Shown piece after piece: positions 17,147-25,790 of a DNA stretch of 64,000 nucleotides. Origin of the DNA: Chitinophaga sp. Ak27 (GTDB taxonomy: Bacteria > Bacteroidota > Bacteroidia > Chitinophagales > Chitinophagaceae). The position numbers and the translations under genes were made by a program. The number at the start of each line of letters is the position of its first letter. Within the stretch, counting starts at the first letter, position 1. The stretch is from assembly GCF_012726295.1 (NCBI RefSeq), contig NZ_JABAOB010000003.1:186001-250000 (forward strand). Reading direction: 5' to 3'. The notes below the pieces were generated by a model that searched no databases, had not been told where the DNA came from, and saw only the letters and a list, made by a program, of their open reading frames with translations.

Positions 17147-19873
17147 CTACTTCCAGTATTCATCGAAATAGCCTTTTATCAGGATCGCCTCACTGATTAC
17201 ATTTTTTACTTCATAATCATACCACCCGGTATACTGTAAGTCGGGCACCATATGCACTATAGACGAGTTGTTGGACCCAAGCAGCAGGATATATTTTTTA
17301 GGATTTAAAGGATTAGGATAGATAAGTGTATATCCTAAAGAATTGCCGTCAATATGCCGGGAGCCAATATCCAAAGCGTTGGCACTAATTTTTAGGGGAA
17401 GTTTGGATACCAGGCGCCTAATGAAAGAATTGGTAGTGGGGTTGCCGATAAGTATCAGGTTACTACGGGCAATATCCCCGTTACTCACAGCTGCAGCGGT
17501 TTTAACAGGGCAAGTGTTGAAGTTGTTTTCCTGCCAGTTTTGAATGAATTTATTCACCATCGTTTGGTTGGCCAATCTTTCTTCTTTGGTGCCGGTATCG
17601 CCGGTTACCAACAGGAAATTGTCTTTAAAGATATCGTTGATGGGACCTTCTACGTCGTGATTTTTTTCAAAGAGTTCCGGCTGCTGTTGTTTATCAATGG
17701 ATAAGTGGAGGGCATCTGCCTGTGGAGCGATGTTAAAGTAAGTGGTGTCGTTGTTGGTAATCACCAATAACTTTTTGTTTCGCTGAAGTCCGGGTAATTG
17801 TGTTAAGTTGATCGAATACCTGCGTATATTCTTCGTTGTTATCTTAAGCTGGTTGTTATTGTTAAAGACTGCCCGGATATTTGCCAGCGTATGCAGTGTA
17901 TCCATCTGATCAATGGTCATCCAGTAAGCCCGGTTATACTTTAACTGAAAGGTGGAAAAGTTGATGGATAGCGGTGTTGTAGTTACTTTATCCTTAAAAA
18001 AGACAAACATCTTTCGGAGGAGGAGTGCATCAGGGTATAGATCCAGGCTGGGTGTTTTGGTAATATTTTCTACACTATCCAATATGATATTAAATTCCTG
18101 TTTTTTCGCCTGATGGTATATTGTTTTTGAAATAGCATAGTCAGATTTATGGTCTGCTGGCGCATGAGCAATATATAAGGGGATATGCTGATAGTTATTA
18201 ATCATTTGGAGCAAGTTGTTTTCCTTTACCCATTCTGTTGGATAGCGGAACAGGTCGGAGCTGGGAGCCAGCATCGTTTTGCTTTTGGTATAGTTAAGTT
18301 CCGGACCTTCTACGCCAATGGCTGCAAAATATTCCGGAAACCTGTTAGCCAGCAGCATGGCAAACATGCCGCCCGAACAAACGCCATACAGGTACACGCG
18401 ATGTGAATCGATGTTATAGTCTTCACCAACTTTATTCATTGCCTGGAAAATGCTGGTGGAAACAATCGGGTTTAGATTATATCTTTCAAAGATCCTTGCA
18501 GCAGGCCACAGGATAGCATATCCAAATTTATCTGCAAGCCTTGTCAGCGCATCTATTTTATCTAAATAGGCTACATGGGGGCTCTGGATGAAGGGTACTT
18601 TTTGGCCTACCCATGGAATCACCATCACCAACGGGATGGGAACGTTTTTGCGGTAAGTACCGGGAACATAGACCATATAGTTTTCAGTACCTCCATCTAC
18701 CTTTGAAATATAACCACGCAGATGCCTTCCTGGAATGTTGGAGAACTGGGCGTTATTTACAATACCGGCTATGTCAAATAAGGTAGTTGCAATTTTTCGG
18801 TATAATTGGTCATCGCATCCGTACCGGGTTCCAAAACTTTTCAGGTACCGGAACCTGGAAAAAAGTGTTTGGGTATTCACCAGGAAGTCGCCGCTGGGCC
18901 TGCCAGTCGATAATTTAATAGAGTCGGCATCATACACATCATGGTAGTTGCCTATCATGAATATTTCGCTCAGGGTGTCTCCTGGTACCAGTATTTTACA
19001 TTTATAGGATCCTTTATCAAGATGGGGTAATGGGATTTGCCAATTCGCTCCACGGGGTAGTTTGGTGGAGAGCATTTCTTTCCCTGCCGGATTGAAAACC
19101 TGTAAGACGGTTGAATCGCACAGCGGTGTGAAGCAAGGATTCAGGTTTACTTTTAAACTATCGTTTGCGCCCAGCAGGCAGTGTTCCAAAAAATCGTATC
19201 CGAATTTATGCTGATAAAATTCTGCGGCATAATCGATGCGGCTCATGTTGAGGTAGAAGGCCCAATATCCTCCGCCATTATTACACTTCAGCAAAACAAA
19301 GTTGAGCCCTTTTTGCAGGTGTACAGTAATAATGTTAGTGTTTCGCTGCATAGACCTTGCATCATTTACGCGAAAGCATAACTTTTGATTTACCCATATC
19401 TTCATCCCGTCATCGCTACCCAGGAGAAACGCAATATCCTGATCTATAGGGCTGTTCACGGAAAATACGCCATAGCAGTTGGCATGAGGGAGCGCTGTAA
19501 ACAGATCTACGCCATCCACATAAGAGTGCGGTGTTTGATACAGGAAACTCTTTTTCCCTGCTCTATCCCTTAACCGGGAAATGTTATCAAAATTGATTTC
19601 CTCTTCCCGGAGTCCATATTGGATAAACTCATCGGTATCAATATGATGTAATGATCCTGTATCGCTTGTAAATGGGCCAAACAATATCATGCGGCCAACA
19701 TTCACTTCACTGTTGAATTTTTCAACTGCCGGCAACTGGATATTGGGAACCTCCGAAGTGTTGGCGCAAGCGGTAAATAAGGCTGCCAGGAGCGGCAAAA
19801 GGCTGGCATACTTGCGCGGAAAGTACAAGGGTATAGGCTGCTGCCTGCCGGGGCGCTTTCGTAGGGTTATCAT
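17147..19873 (-). CDS. large lipoprotein with C-terminal alpha/beta-hydrolase (PHB-depolymerase/esterase-like) domain
   Basis: A 908-residue probable lipoprotein (lipobox LFTAC, C36). The N-terminal part (about 60-215) contains a jelly-roll-like segment (LLGSDDGMKIWVNQK; LQKGLNFVLLKCNNGGGYW), as in proteins with PA14-like or carbohydrate-binding modules. An alpha/beta-hydrolase domain spans about 395-640 (NYMVYVPGTYRK; RVYLYGVCSGGMFAML). Aligned with PHB-depolymerase-type esterases (G-x-S-x-G-G), the nucleophile position is C499, not serine. No clear catalytic histidine is seen where GGH usually stands. The last 270 residues are unassigned. It converges on susD across a long hairpin and has its own promoter region. 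Substrate unknown. Confidence 0.7.
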   Translation of the reverse strand: MITLRKRPGRQQPIPLYFPRKYASLLPLLAALFTACANTSEVPNIQLPAVEKFNSEVNVGRMILFGPFTSDTGSLHHIDTDEFIQYGLREEEINFDNISRLRDRAGKKSFLYQTPHSYVDGVDLFTALPHANCYGVFSVNSPIDQDIAFLLGSDDGMKIWVNQKLCFRVNDARSMQRNTNIITVHLQKGLNFVLLKCNNGGGYWAFYLNMSRIDYAAEFYQHKFGYDFLEHCLLGANDSLKVNLNPCFTPLCDSTVLQVFNPAGKEMLSTKLPRGANWQIPLPHLDKGSYKCKILVPGDTLSEIFMIGNYHDVYDADSIKLSTGRPSGDFLVNTQTLFSRFRYLKSFGTRYGCDDQLYRKIATTLFDIAGIVNNAQFSNIPGRHLRGYISKVDGGTENYMVYVPGTYRKNVPIPLVMVIPWVGQKVPFIQSPHVAYLDKIDALTRLADKFGYAILWPAARIFERYNLNPIVSTSIFQAMNKVGEDYNIDSHRVYLYGVCSGGMFAMLLANRFPEYFAAIGVEGPELNYTKSKTMLAPSSDLFRYPTEWVKENNLLQMINNYQHIPLYIAHAPADHKSDYAISKTIYHQAKKQEFNIILDSVENITKTPSLDLYPDALLLRKMFVFFKDKVTTTPLSINFSTFQLKYNRAYWMTIDQMDTLHTLANIRAVFNNNNQLKITTKNIRRYSINLTQLPGLQRNKKLLVITNNDTTYFNIAPQADALHLSIDKQQQPELFEKNHDVEGPINDIFKDNFLLVTGDTGTKEERLANQTMVNKFIQNWQENNFNTCPVKTAAAVSNGDIARSNLILIGNPTTNSFIRRLVSKLPLKISANALDIGSRHIDGNSLGYTLIYPNPLNPKKYILLLGSNNSSIVHMVPDLQYTGWYDYEVKNVISEAILIKGYFDEYWK

Positions 19874-20046
19874 TTTGTGGGTTATGATTTTGATCTTAGA
19901 GAATAGAGTTTTAAATTACACACAATTATTCCAATTGTCAAGGTTTCACGAAGTGGAAATATAATTTACTACTGATACTAATCCTGATCTCATACCAGGG
20001 AGTTTTTATATCACAGAACAATGAATTTTTACTAATTATCAACCTA

Positions 20047-21165
20047 ATGAGTTTACGCCACTGGCTTTTAATTTTATTAATTATCCTCTGCGCTTGTCGC
20101 CAACCAACCACCAAATCCTTGCCCTATTGGGTACAGGAAGCATTTAGTATAGATAGTATGCAACCGGCAAAGTTATCATCCCGTTTCCGGGATGGTTATG
20201 TGCTGTTGAGTCAGCGCGACGATCCGGGAGCTTTATTTCTCCTTAACAGCAGAGGACGGGTGGTATGGTTCCACCAGGTAAAAGGTACCGGTTTTAAAAC
20301 CGCACATTTTACGGCTAATAAAACATTTCTCTGTATCCTGGGTGGTAAAGAATATGCTACCAGTTATGGTAATCAGATATTGGAAATATCGCTGGAGGGC
20401 GATACCCTGTTAAACCTGCGCAAAGGACAGGGGGACTTTACCGCCAATGCACACCATGAAGTGCTGTTAAATCCTGATAATAACATCGTACTGTTAAGTA
20501 CTGTGGAAAAGGTGGTTGATCTCAGCTCCGCCGGTGGCAGCGCCCGCGATACCGTTAAAAGCGATGGGATTCTCGTGCTGGACCGCAGAGGTCATAAGCT
20601 GTGGGAATGGACGGTGTTTGATGCGTTAAGTCCACTAACGGATACGGCTATACTGCATACGCGTACTGACTGGATGCATGCCAATAGTCTTAGTTACGAT
20701 AAAGACGGCAACTATCTCATTTCCTTTTACAACAACGGACAAATCTGGAAGCTGGACGCCCGCACAGGTCACGTGATCTGGAAGTTTGGCCGTGGGGGCG
20801 ATTTTAGCTATCCCGATTCGGCTGCTTTTGATATGGGGCATGCGGTGCATATCAATAGCGAAAATGACCTGATGTTGTTTGATAACGGCGTATCCAGCCA
20901 ACGGTCACAAACACTTAGTTTTCACCTGGATGAGCAAAATAAAACCGCCACTGCAAGTATCCGTTCTCCTTTACCAGGTTATTTGTTTAATGATCGTATG
21001 GGAAGCGCTTACCTGGTGGATAAGGACAACCTATTGCAATGTTGCTCCAAACGTAATACAGTTTTGCTGACCGACCGGCATGGTACGCCGCTGTGGCAGC
21101 TGCGTTGCACCTTTATTCCTTACCGGGCGGAATTCATTCCTAAGGAAGTCCTGCCTGATTTATAG
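20047..21165 (+). CDS. arylsulfotransferase (ASST)-like beta-propeller lipoprotein
   Basis: A 372-residue lipoprotein (lipobox LCAC, C17). It has repeated beta-propeller blades of the arylsulfate sulfotransferase type: GRVVWFHQVKG, ANAHHEVLLNPDNNIVLLS, GHKLWEWTVFDAL, DWMHANSLSYDKDGNYLISF, ARTGHVIWKFGRGGDF and MGHAVHINSENDLMLFDNG. His residues in HHE, MHAN and GHAV match the histidine-lined active site of the family. ASST enzymes move sulfate between phenols; many Bacteroidota members are untested and may only bind. The cytochrome gene starts 31 bp later, so the two are probably one operon. Confidence 0.78.
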   Translation: MSLRHWLLILLIILCACRQPTTKSLPYWVQEAFSIDSMQPAKLSSRFRDGYVLLSQRDDPGALFLLNSRGRVVWFHQVKGTGFKTAHFTANKTFLCILGGKEYATSYGNQILEISLEGDTLLNLRKGQGDFTANAHHEVLLNPDNNIVLLSTVEKVVDLSSAGGSARDTVKSDGILVLDRRGHKLWEWTVFDALSPLTDTAILHTRTDWMHANSLSYDKDGNYLISFYNNGQIWKLDARTGHVIWKFGRGGDFSYPDSAAFDMGHAVHINSENDLMLFDNGVSSQRSQTLSFHLDEQNKTATASIRSPLPGYLFNDRMGSAYLVDKDNLLQCCSKRNTVLLTDRHGTPLWQLRCTFIPYRAEFIPKEVLPDL

Positions 21166-21196
21166 TATTTTTTGGAAGATAAATACCTGGCCTATT

Positions 21197-22198
21197 ATGA
21201 AGAGTTCACTAAGTATCGTTACCGGTGGTTTCCTGCTGGCTACTGCCGCCACCGTATTTTATTCCTGCCAGACCAAGGTGCAGGAAAAAGAAAAAGAGAA
21301 AACACCGGTGGTAACCACTGCGTTGTTACAAGTGGATAGCACGGCTATCCCTAAGGATAAGTTTGGAGAGGAAGTAAAATATGGACAGCAGCTGATGTAC
21401 AATACGGCCTATTACATAGGGCCGGAAGGTATCAATGGTAAGTATCTTGGCAATAAAATGAATTGTACCAACTGTCACCAGCAGGGTGGTACCAAGCCTT
21501 TTTCTTTTAACCTCATGTTGTCGCACGAAGACTATCCCCAGTACCGCGCCCGTGAAGGGAAAGTATTGACCCTGGCAGAAAGGGTGAATAACTGCGTTAC
21601 CCGTCCGCATAACGGCCGGCCGTTGCCGCTCGACAGCAAAGAGATGGTAGCATTCCTGTCATACTTCAGGTGGATCAATAGCTTTGTGCCGAAAGACCAA
21701 CCTTTTAAAGGTCAGAAAAACCTGTCGGTGACTTTACCTGATATAGCGGCTAACCCGGAGCATGGTGCGTTGCTGTATGAGCAACATTGTTCCCGTTGTC
21801 ATGGTAAAGAAGGAGAGGGACAATTACGCGCCGACCAGGTTACCTATACCTATCCGCCCCTATGGGGAAAATATGGCTATCAGCCGGGTTCCAGTATGCA
21901 CCGCATTATTAAACAAGCACAATGGTTGAAAGCCAACATGCCATATGATAAGGCTACCTGGGATAAGCCTTTCCTCAGCGATGCCGAAGCTATGGATATC
22001 GCGGCTTTTGTAAACGACGACAGCCGTCATCAGCGCCCCGATATAAAAAGCTTTGATTACCCGCATATGGAAGAAAAAGCATTGGACTATGATAAGGGTC
22101 CTTTTGCTGATACTTTTTCCGTTGCCCAGCATAAGTTTGGCCCTTATCAACCGGTAGTTGATTATTGGAAGGCGAAGGGCATGAAAGCCAGTTATTGA
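21197..22198 (+). CDS. dihaem c-type cytochrome, thiosulfate dehydrogenase (TsdA)-like
   Basis: A 333-residue exported protein with two CxxCH haem sites, CTNCH (90-94) and CSRCH (198-202). The layout (YLGNKMNCTNCHQQGG, YRAREGKVLTLAERVNNCVTRPHNGRP split over 116-141, then the second cytochrome domain) follows the TsdA family. C133 lies where TsdA has its unusual cysteine haem ligand (inference), and M248 (KANMPY) is a likely ligand of haem 2. I use the ATG at 21197 (MKSSLSIVTGG, signal ending FYSC) rather than an upstream in-frame start that overlaps the ASST gene. It probably handles electrons from oxidised sulfur compounds; a generic electron-carrier role is possible. Confidence 0.8.
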   Translation: MKSSLSIVTGGFLLATAATVFYSCQTKVQEKEKEKTPVVTTALLQVDSTAIPKDKFGEEVKYGQQLMYNTAYYIGPEGINGKYLGNKMNCTNCHQQGGTKPFSFNLMLSHEDYPQYRAREGKVLTLAERVNNCVTRPHNGRPLPLDSKEMVAFLSYFRWINSFVPKDQPFKGQKNLSVTLPDIAANPEHGALLYEQHCSRCHGKEGEGQLRADQVTYTYPPLWGKYGYQPGSSMHRIIKQAQWLKANMPYDKATWDKPFLSDAEAMDIAAFVNDDSRHQRPDIKSFDYPHMEEKALDYDKGPFADTFSVAQHKFGPYQPVVDYWKAKGMKASY

Positions 22199-22212
22199 AG
22201 CCCTATGTAAGC

Positions 22213-22248
22213 AAAAAGGTTGTTCCATCATCTGGAACAACCTTTTTT
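22213..22248. terminator. bidirectional rho-independent terminator
   Basis: AAAAAGGTTGTTCCA (22213-22227), loop TCATC, TGGAACAACCTTTTT (22233-22247). The 15-pair perfect stem has a T-run on both strands and sits between the convergent cytochrome (plus) and DUF885 (minus) genes. Confidence 0.9.
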
Positions 22249-22268
22249 ATACCAGTAGTTAACCCGGA

Positions 22269-24059
22269 TTATTTTTGTGCAGCTGCCCAGCGGGCCATTT
22301 TCTGTTCCAGTACAGAAAGTGGTACACAACCATCTTTCAGTAACTCATCGTGGAAAGAAGACAGGCTGAATTTACTGCCCAGGGCAGTGGTATATTTATT
22401 GCGTAGCTCACGTATTTTCAGTTCCCCGATTTTATAGGAAAGTGCCTGTGCCGGAATGGCCATATAGCGCTCAATTTCAGCAGTAGCTTCCTGTTCGGAT
22501 AGCGGTTCGTTATCCATCATGTATTTGATGGCTTGTTCGCGGGTCCAGCCTTTGGTATGCAAACCAACGTCAACGACTAAACGAATAGCGCGATGTATTT
22601 CATCGGTCAGCCGGCCAAAGTACATATAGGGGTCGGTATACAGTCCCAGTTCTTTACCCAGGCTTTCGCAATAGAGTGCATATCCTTCGCCATAGGCGCC
22701 AATCCAGGAAAAGCGGCGGAACTTCGGCAGGGAGTCATTTTCCTGTTGCAGGGAGATCTGGAAATGGTGTCCAGGAATAGCTTCATGCAGGAAGAGGCAT
22801 TCCATGCCGGTGTAAGAAAACTGGGTAGCATCGAGAATGGGCACATAAAATACGCCGGGGCGGGTGCCGTCGGCACTGCCCTGCATATATTCTGCCGATG
22901 CGGAGGCGGCCCGGTAGGCTTCGGTTTGCCGGATTTCGAATGGTGTTTTAGGGAGATGACCGTACATCTTTTTAACGCTGGGCATGATTTTATTTTCGAT
23001 GGCTTTGAATGAATCGAGAATAGCCGCGGGCGTTTTAAATATGCGTAGTTTTTTATCCGTACGAACGGAGGCAAAAAATGCCGGTAAGTCGCCCTGGAAG
23101 CCGGTGCTGTTTTTCACTGTCTCCATTTCGCCCCTGATGCGGGTTACTTCTTTTTCACCCAGGTTGAAGATAGCTTCAGGGGTGAGGTCGGTAGTGGTCC
23201 AGGTTTTAACGAGGTAGGCGTAATAAGCTTTACCATCTGGTATACCGCTGATACCGCTGCTGCTGCGCGCCTGGGGCAGGTATTCGTTCTGTAGGAAAGC
23301 CTGTAGTTTAGCGAAGGAGGGCAGTATATATTTTTCAATAGTTGCTGTATAATCCTTTATCAGCTGTGATTTCACTTCAGTGCCGAGCGAGTCGGGGATC
23401 ATTTTCAGCGGGGCGTAGTATACGTTATTAGCCGGGTCTTTTTTGGCCAGGTCGGTCACCTGTGGAATCACTTTCACCACCAGGCTTTTGGGCAATACAT
23501 AGCCGGAGGCCATGCCGCGGCGCATATTGGCAATAGCGGTATCGGTCCATATCGCAAAGCGTTCCATACGATGCATGAAGTTGCGATAATCTTTTTCTGT
23601 TTTGAATGGCTGAGCCGAGGTGCCGCCAGCCAGCTGGGTGAGGGTGAGTGGCAAACAGGTAAACTGTTGTACCGGCATCAGGTAGTCATGAAAGGTAAGC
23701 CCTTCCCGGTTGATGTTGAACTCTCTTCGCAACATATCGTAGGTGATACGGTCGTTGCCGGAGAGGAGGCTGGTATCAATCCCTTTGATGGCTTGCTGGT
23801 AGCTGGCGAAAAACGAATCGGCTTTAGCGCGATAGCTTTCACTGATATCTATCGGCAACTGGTCGTTGTATTGATTTTCGCCATTTTGGGTGGCTTGTAA
23901 AGGATTGAGTGCCATGTTTTCGGCATAGTAACGACTGGCCAGGTGGTGAAGGGAATCGGCTGTGGCTGCAGGGTTGCTATGATTCCCGGGCGATTGACAG
24001 GCGCCCGCAAAAAGCGAGGCTGCGATCAACAGGTAACGCGGTTGTTGTAACTTGATCAT
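22269..24059 (-). CDS. DUF885 family lipoprotein, putative zinc metallopeptidase
   Basis: A 596-residue lipoprotein (C21 in FAGACQSPGN). It belongs to the DUF885 family, recognised by SRYYAENMALNPLQATQNGENQYN at the start and the metal-binding-like motif HEAIPGHHFQ with H425, E426 and H431/H432, followed by EGYALYCESLGKELG. The HExxxxHH pattern and a downstream glutamate suggest a gluzincin-like metallopeptidase, though activity of this subfamily is largely inferred. The C-terminus has the usual AxALSYKIGELKIRELR-like segment. It is a single gene, followed by a shared terminator with the cytochrome gene. It should act at the periplasmic face or surface. Confidence 0.83.
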   Translation of the reverse strand: MIKLQQPRYLLIAASLFAGACQSPGNHSNPAATADSLHHLASRYYAENMALNPLQATQNGENQYNDQLPIDISESYRAKADSFFASYQQAIKGIDTSLLSGNDRITYDMLRREFNINREGLTFHDYLMPVQQFTCLPLTLTQLAGGTSAQPFKTEKDYRNFMHRMERFAIWTDTAIANMRRGMASGYVLPKSLVVKVIPQVTDLAKKDPANNVYYAPLKMIPDSLGTEVKSQLIKDYTATIEKYILPSFAKLQAFLQNEYLPQARSSSGISGIPDGKAYYAYLVKTWTTTDLTPEAIFNLGEKEVTRIRGEMETVKNSTGFQGDLPAFFASVRTDKKLRIFKTPAAILDSFKAIENKIMPSVKKMYGHLPKTPFEIRQTEAYRAASASAEYMQGSADGTRPGVFYVPILDATQFSYTGMECLFLHEAIPGHHFQISLQQENDSLPKFRRFSWIGAYGEGYALYCESLGKELGLYTDPYMYFGRLTDEIHRAIRLVVDVGLHTKGWTREQAIKYMMDNEPLSEQEATAEIERYMAIPAQALSYKIGELKIRELRNKYTTALGSKFSLSSFHDELLKDGCVPLSVLEQKMARWAAAQK

Positions 24060-24108
24060 GTGAATGGGTTGTGAATAAGCAGTAATTTACCGTTTTATCC
24101 AAAGAAAA

Positions 24109-24134
24109 AAGCTTTCCGAAGAATCGGAAAGCTT
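24109..24134 (-). terminator. rho-independent terminator of the DUF1080 gene
   Basis: On the plus strand AAGCTTTCCGA (24109-24119), loop AGAA, TCGGAAAGCTT (24124-24134), preceded by AAAAAA. Read on the minus strand this is an 11-pair stem followed by TTTTTTC, placed after the stop of the 24174-25541 gene. Confidence 0.85.
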
Positions 24135-24173
24135 ATTTAGAACAGTGAACAATGAAAAAAAAGATAAAAAATA

Positions 24174-25541
24174 TTACTTAAGATTTTTTATGCGAATACT
24201 TTTGAAAGAAACCTCATTACCGTGATCCTGTAACAGGATATGTCCTTCCGGCCACAACCCAAAATTCTTCCAGTTTTTATACTTGCTGATAGCTACCAGG
24301 TCCTTGAAAGCTTGGGAGCCACGCTCGTATTCCAGCACTTTAAACCCATTTAACCAATGCTCTACGTGGTTATTTGGATACACAATAATACGACCTTTGT
24401 TCCATTCTCCAATAGGGTTGATGGCACGTTTTTCCTGTTTTCTTGTCATGAGATCGTAAAGGCTTGCTAACGTGCGGTTTCCATCGCGTCCTAATTTGGC
24501 ATCCGGGTGCTTTTCGTCATCTAATACCTGGTATTCAAGCCCGATAGCCGACTTACCCCCTGTTTCATAGGTTTCGCTCACAAAGTATTTTACGCCGCTA
24601 TTCGCGCCTGGCGTGAGTTTGAACATAAATTCCAGTTCAAAGGCGCCGTATTGTTTTTCGGTGACAATGTCGCCGCCGCTGCCTTCCTCATCCCCATTGG
24701 AATGCTGGATGGTCAATACCCCGTCGTTGATCACCCAGCCTTTGTCTGGGAAAGTTTTCTTGTACACGCCTCTCCAGCCTTTGGAGGTTTTGCCATCCCA
24801 TAACAGTTGATAGCCGTTTTTCTTTTCCTGGCCGGAAATGGTGTTATCCACGTTGTTAACTACGTAGATATTATCGTAGGGCGAATACTGGGAAGGAGCC
24901 GGGTTTTCGATGATCCGGATATTTTTCCAGTAGATATTTTTATTATCATCTTCTGCTTTTTTGCCGATACCATGCACCTGGAGGGCGATAAAGCCCTTAG
25001 GCAGGGCGGTATCCACCAGGTGAGCAGTAGGCACGCCATTTACCCAGGTACGCATTTCATTGCCCCGGCACTCTATACGGTATTTATTCCAGCCGTCTTT
25101 TTTAAACGCCTGCTGTCCCGCCGGGTTCAGTTCCATCGGGTATTGCCAGCCCCTGCGGCCTTCTTCATAAATACCACCGCTCCATTTGCGGTCAGATGGG
25201 TCTATTTCCATCTGGTAGCCGAATACACGTCCGTTCTGGTAGTCGGGCCTGCTCTGGCTGCGGAATTGGATGCCGGAGTTAAATTCCTTTCCCAGCTTGA
25301 ATTCCAACTCCAGAATAAAGTCCCCGTACTCTTTCTCTGTGGCCAGGAATGAATTTGGTGTATTCATTACCGTGGTACCCACAATTTCACCGTTCTGGGC
25401 ATTGTATTTTGCCTCACCTCCCAGCTGTTTCCAGCCTTTCAGGTCTTTACCATTGAAAAGTTGGTGCCACTGGGCTTTTTGGGCATATAGGCCGCCATAC
25501 ATACATAGCAGGGAGCCGCATAAAAGGATCACTTTTTTCAT
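24174..25541 (-). CDS. two-domain DUF1080 protein (3-keto-glycoside hydrolase type), exported
   Basis: A 455-residue protein with a signal peptide ending near LYAQKA. It carries two tandem DUF1080 beta-sandwich domains, about 25-215 ([52 protein letters not shown]) and about 240-455 ([56 protein letters not shown]). DUF1080 proteins are now described as 3-keto-disaccharide hydrolases that act after a dehydrogenase oxidises the sugar at C3. A LacI-like operator lies 46 bp upstream, in the region shared with the divergent SusC gene, so uptake and cleavage may be co-controlled. Confidence 0.85.
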   Translation of the reverse strand: MKKVILLCGSLLCMYGGLYAQKAQWHQLFNGKDLKGWKQLGGEAKYNAQNGEIVGTTVMNTPNSFLATEKEYGDFILELEFKLGKEFNSGIQFRSQSRPDYQNGRVFGYQMEIDPSDRKWSGGIYEEGRRGWQYPMELNPAGQQAFKKDGWNKYRIECRGNEMRTWVNGVPTAHLVDTALPKGFIALQVHGIGKKAEDDNKNIYWKNIRIIENPAPSQYSPYDNIYVVNNVDNTISGQEKKNGYQLLWDGKTSKGWRGVYKKTFPDKGWVINDGVLTIQHSNGDEEGSGGDIVTEKQYGAFELEFMFKLTPGANSGVKYFVSETYETGGKSAIGLEYQVLDDEKHPDAKLGRDGNRTLASLYDLMTRKQEKRAINPIGEWNKGRIIVYPNNHVEHWLNGFKVLEYERGSQAFKDLVAISKYKNWKNFGLWPEGHILLQDHGNEVSFKSIRIKNLK

Positions 25542-25586
25542 AACTAAAAAGGAATAAGAAGCCCAAAATAATCAATGGAAATGATT

Positions 25587-25604
25587 TCTACAACCGATTG
25601 CAAA
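25587..25604. promoter_or_regulatory. LacI-type operator near the DUF1080 gene
   Basis: TCTACAA-CCGA-TTGCAAA, two mismatches from the perfect palindrome 89 bp away. Its core CAACCGATTG is identical to the site at 6200-6217. It lies 46 bp upstream of the minus-strand DUF1080 start, close enough to block its promoter. Confidence 0.5.
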
Positions 25605-25675
25605 ACATTTTTATTTTACATATATGACGTAGGTGGTCCCCGGGACCGATGATTATCACGATTTTTAAAATAAAG

Positions 25676-25693
25676 TTTGCAAACGATTGCAAA
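25676..25693. promoter_or_regulatory. perfect LacI-type operator upstream of susC (locus 2)
   Basis: TTTGCAA-ACGA-TTGCAAA, a perfect inverted repeat with 7-base arms and a 4-base CG-containing spacer, 98 bp before the susC ATG. The form is typical of LacI/GalR regulators. It pairs with the site at 25587, possibly for looping or one site per divergent gene. No LacI gene is in the window. Confidence 0.65.
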
Positions 25694-25790
25694 AATGTAA
25701 AATTGTCTTATTTTGGTTCATCGAAGAACCTGAAGCGACGGGCCAAAATCTAACTAAGTATCCTTTATTCCACTTATCACAAACTACGTT

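Noticed and set aside
21080..21196. N-terminal extension of the dihaem cytochrome
   Set aside because: It overlaps the ASST gene and would bury the signal peptide that starts at 21197.
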